From NCBI GenBank assembly GCA_947253735.1, contig CAMYAU010000022.1:1-16723 (forward strand): 16,723 nt of DNA, in the 5' to 3' direction. Below the pieces are notes generated by a model that saw only the letters and a program-made list of their open reading frames with translations, had not been told where the DNA came from and did not search any database. The stretch is from an uncultured Varibaculum sp. Lineage in GTDB: Bacteria; Actinomycetota; Actinomycetes; Actinomycetales; Actinomycetaceae. Below, piece after piece: positions 15,337 through 16,723 of the stretch. Position 1 is the first letter of the stretch. Each line of letters starts with the position of its first letter. A program made the translations under genes and the position numbers.

Positions 15337-16295
15337 TTCATCGCTTGACTGAGTTTTCCTAGATTATCTTTCATTACTTGCAGGTAATCGCGGTTTTTGT
15401 CTACTTGGATTTCCAAGGGGTCAAGTACCTCAGATTTAATCCCGAGTTGCTCGGCTAAAGTCTTGGTGTCTTTATCTCCGAGGGCGCTCTCTGAAAACAA
15501 TACGTTGACCTTCTTGGCCTTCGCAATATTGGCGACTTCCTGTAGGCGAGTCAGCGAGGTTTCCGCTTCCGGATCCACGCCTTTAACCCCAACTTGCTCG
15601 AATCCATAGCGGTCTGCCATATATCCGTAGGCTTCATGAGCGGTAACTGCCGTGGGGGTGGCGCATTTAGCTAGGCCAGTGCGATATTCCTTATCTAGCG
15701 AGGCCAGTTTAGCCTGCAGGGATTCCCCATTCTTTTTGAAGGTGTCACCATGATCCGGATCTGCCTTGGTGAGGGTGGCAACCACTTGTGGTACCACCTG
15801 GGACAGCCGCTGGGGATCTAGCCAAAAGTGAGGGTCAAAAGCGCCGTGATGATGGTGATCGTGACCTGCCTCTTCCTCGTGTTCGCCCTCGTGTTCGTGT
15901 TCTTCTTCATGCTCAGCGGCCTGCTCGGCAGATAGTTTCTTGAGCTTGGCCGCCGGGGCGACGTCTAAAGTGTTTTTCGGGGCGGCTTCTTTGACTGCGT
16001 CATCAACCGAGGCCTGGAATCCCGATAGATAAATGAGGGCGTCGGCGCGAGACATGGTGGTGAGGTCTTTAGCGGATAGCTCTACCTCGTGGGCTTCCCC
16101 GGAGGGGGTCAGGTTGGTTACCTTAACTAAATCTCCGCCTACTTGGCTGGTTACGTAGGCCAGGGGGTAGAAGGAGGCAACGGCGTTAACTTTCCCGTCT
16201 GCGCTCTTTCCTTCTTTTGTAGTTGAGGAACATCCCCCTAGGGCCAGAGCCGCAATTGCTGCGGCGCAGATTATTTTTTTAAATCCTTTTCGCAT
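15327..16295 (-). CDS. znuA: zinc-binding lipoprotein of an ABC importer
   Basis: This is the extracellular substrate-binding protein (322 residues), anchored by lipid at Cys22 after a signal peptide ending LGGC. Likely metal ligands are His69 (EAHE), His156 (DPHFWLDP), His220 (TAHEAYG) and the acidic Glu269. Between the first two lies a His/Glu-rich loop at 129-150, with eight His in that stretch and four in a row, the hallmark of zinc-specific ZnuA proteins. Cys211 and Cys321 could form the C-lobe disulfide known in E. coli ZnuA. The ATG has no Shine-Dalgarno site and sits six bases after a TATATT box, so a leaderless message is likely. Confidence 0.95.
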   Translation of the reverse strand: MRKGFKKIICAAAIAALALGGCSSTTKEGKSADGKVNAVASFYPLAYVTSQVGGDLVKVTNLTPSGEAHEVELSAKDLTTMSRADALIYLSGFQASVDDAVKEAAPKNTLDVAPAAKLKKLSAEQAAEHEEEHEHEGEHEEEAGHDHHHHGAFDPHFWLDPQRLSQVVPQVVATLTKADPDHGDTFKKNGESLQAKLASLDKEYRTGLAKCATPTAVTAHEAYGYMADRYGFEQVGVKGVDPEAETSLTRLQEVANIAKAKKVNVLFSESALGDKDTKTLAEQLGIKSEVLDPLEIQVDKNRDYLQVMKDNLGKLSQAMKCQ

Positions 16296-16301
16296 AACTT
16301 A

Positions 16302-16331
16302 AATATAAACGATAACCGTTCTCAAAAGCAA
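16302..16331 (-). promoter_or_regulatory. znuA promoter
   Basis: On the minus strand TTGCTT (16331-16326) and TATATT (16307-16302) are separated by 18 bases. The -10 box ends six bases before the znuA ATG, so transcription should start at or next to the start codon. The Zur-like palindrome fills most of the spacer. Confidence 0.55.
16311..16323. promoter_or_regulatory. Zur/Fur-family operator
   Basis: GATAACCGTTCTC is a near-perfect palindrome (GATAAC, C, GTTCTC). It has the A/T-rich 6-1-6 core seen in Fur-family boxes such as GATAATGATTATC. It lies between the -35 and -10 boxes of znuA, where a zinc-loaded Zur repressor would block the polymerase. Zur itself is not encoded in the window. 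Confidence 0.6.
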
Positions 16332-16354
16332 GGAGGGGGGCGGTTAGTGTAGCT

Positions 16355-16391
16355 AAAAATCCCAGGTGATAGCCGATGGAGGGGGATTTTT
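16355..16391. repeat. 9-bp inverted repeat between znuA and glyS
   Basis: AAAAATCCC (16355-16363) pairs with GGGATTTTT (16383-16391) around a 19-base loop. It looks like a small bidirectional terminator, yet the genes on both sides are transcribed away from it. It may insulate the two promoters. Confidence 0.4.
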
Positions 16392-16466
16392 CGGTCAGTC
16401 AATACAGGTTTTAGAGTTGTAAGTCACGCTCAGGCGTTCTGGTTCTGGAAAGCGTAGGCAAGCCGG

Positions 16467-16472
16467 TAGAAT
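16467..16472 (+). promoter_or_regulatory. possible -10 box of glyS
   Basis: TAGAAT lies 49 bases before the glyS start. A -35 candidate 18 bases upstream (TTCTGG, 16443-16448) is poor. The implied leader would be about 40 bases, including a small GCGCC/GGCGC hairpin at 16483-16494. Confidence 0.3.
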
Positions 16473-16521
16473 CGGGGTGGTAGCGCCTTGGCGCAGCAAA
16501 TTGAGCTTAAGGAGAAATACA

Positions 16522-16723
16522 GTGGCTGAAACGCCCTCGAAGTTGGACAGTGTTATCAATCTAGCAAAGCGGCGTGGCTTTGTTTACCCCTGCGGTGAAA
16601 TCTATGGCGGAACCCGTTCGGCCTGGGATTACGGTCCGTTGGGGGTAGAGCTAAAAGAAAATATCAAACGGCAGTGGTGGAACCGGATAGTGCGCTCGCG
16701 CGCCGACGTAGTTGGCCTGGATT
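16522..16723 (+). CDS. glyS: glycyl-tRNA synthetase, N-terminal part (cut by window end)
   Basis: Only the first 67 codons are present. The residues RRGFVYPCGEIYGGTRSAWD and the following YGPLGVELKENIK are characteristic of the single-chain, dimeric class II glycyl-tRNA synthetase, which charges tRNA-Gly. The GTG start is preceded by AAGGAGA (16509-16515) at good spacing. In Streptomyces coelicolor and mycobacteria glyS also neighbours zinc-homeostasis genes, which supports the znu assignment beside it. Confidence 0.95.
   Translation, partial: MAETPSKLDSVINLAKRRGFVYPCGEIYGGTRSAWDYGPLGVELKENIKRQWWNRIVRSRADVVGLD

Noticed and set aside
16472..16500. T-box-like sequence (GGGGTGGTAGCGCC) in the glyS leader
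   Set aside because: The core is imperfect, UGGU would not match the ACC-end of tRNA-Gly with its usual U discriminator, no Stem I with a glycine specifier was found, and the likely -10 box overlaps the segment.

Overview
The window reads as a chromosomal segment of a moderate-GC actinobacterium. Three things point that way: a DnaE1-type replicase with an intact PHP domain, a PriA-like HisA in a hisD-hisC-hisB-hisH-priA cluster, and a znuACB zinc transporter lying next to glyS, a neighbourhood known from Streptomyces. GTG and TTG starts and transcripts with little or no leader are common here. A member of the Actinomycetaceae (for example a Varibaculum- or Mobiluncus-like organism) would fit, but that is inference. 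No rRNA, CRISPR array, transposase, integrase or phage gene was seen.

Layout. Positions 1-936 hold tRNA-Leu(UAG), a Bcp-type peroxiredoxin and, on the minus strand, tRNA-Lys(CUU). Positions 937-4491 are dnaE, encoding the replicative DNA polymerase III alpha subunit. Positions 4492-4915 are a non-coding patchwork of direct and inverted repeats. This lies where dnaE converges on a minus-strand gene for a small S4-domain RNA-binding protein (4916-5158). A divergent gene at 5220-6146 encodes a membrane protein with a long disordered N-terminus.

Positions 6225-13595 form a histidine gene cluster: hisD, a DAACS-family symporter, a strong hairpin, hisC, hisB, an unrecognised acidic protein, hisH, priA and an SseB-family gene. 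From hisC onward the genes overlap or nearly touch, so they are probably co-transcribed and translationally coupled. HisB, HisC and HisD catalyse late steps. HisH supplies ammonia to HisF, and PriA isomerises ProFAR. hisF, hisI, hisG and hisE are not in the window. The symporter and the acidic protein are the two cluster members whose role cannot be read from the known pathway.

Positions 13613-16295 are a minus-strand zinc-uptake operon znuA-znuC-znuB with overlapping genes. A Zur/Fur-like palindrome lies inside its predicted promoter, and the znuA start appears leaderless. The window ends inside glyS, encoding glycyl-tRNA synthetase (from 16522).

Most of the window is housekeeping. The items most worth a second look are the repeat patchwork after dnaE, the DAACS transporter with an altered substrate site inside the his cluster, the unknown acidic his-operon protein, the changed residue in the PriA specificity loop, and the Zur box with the leaderless znuA transcript.
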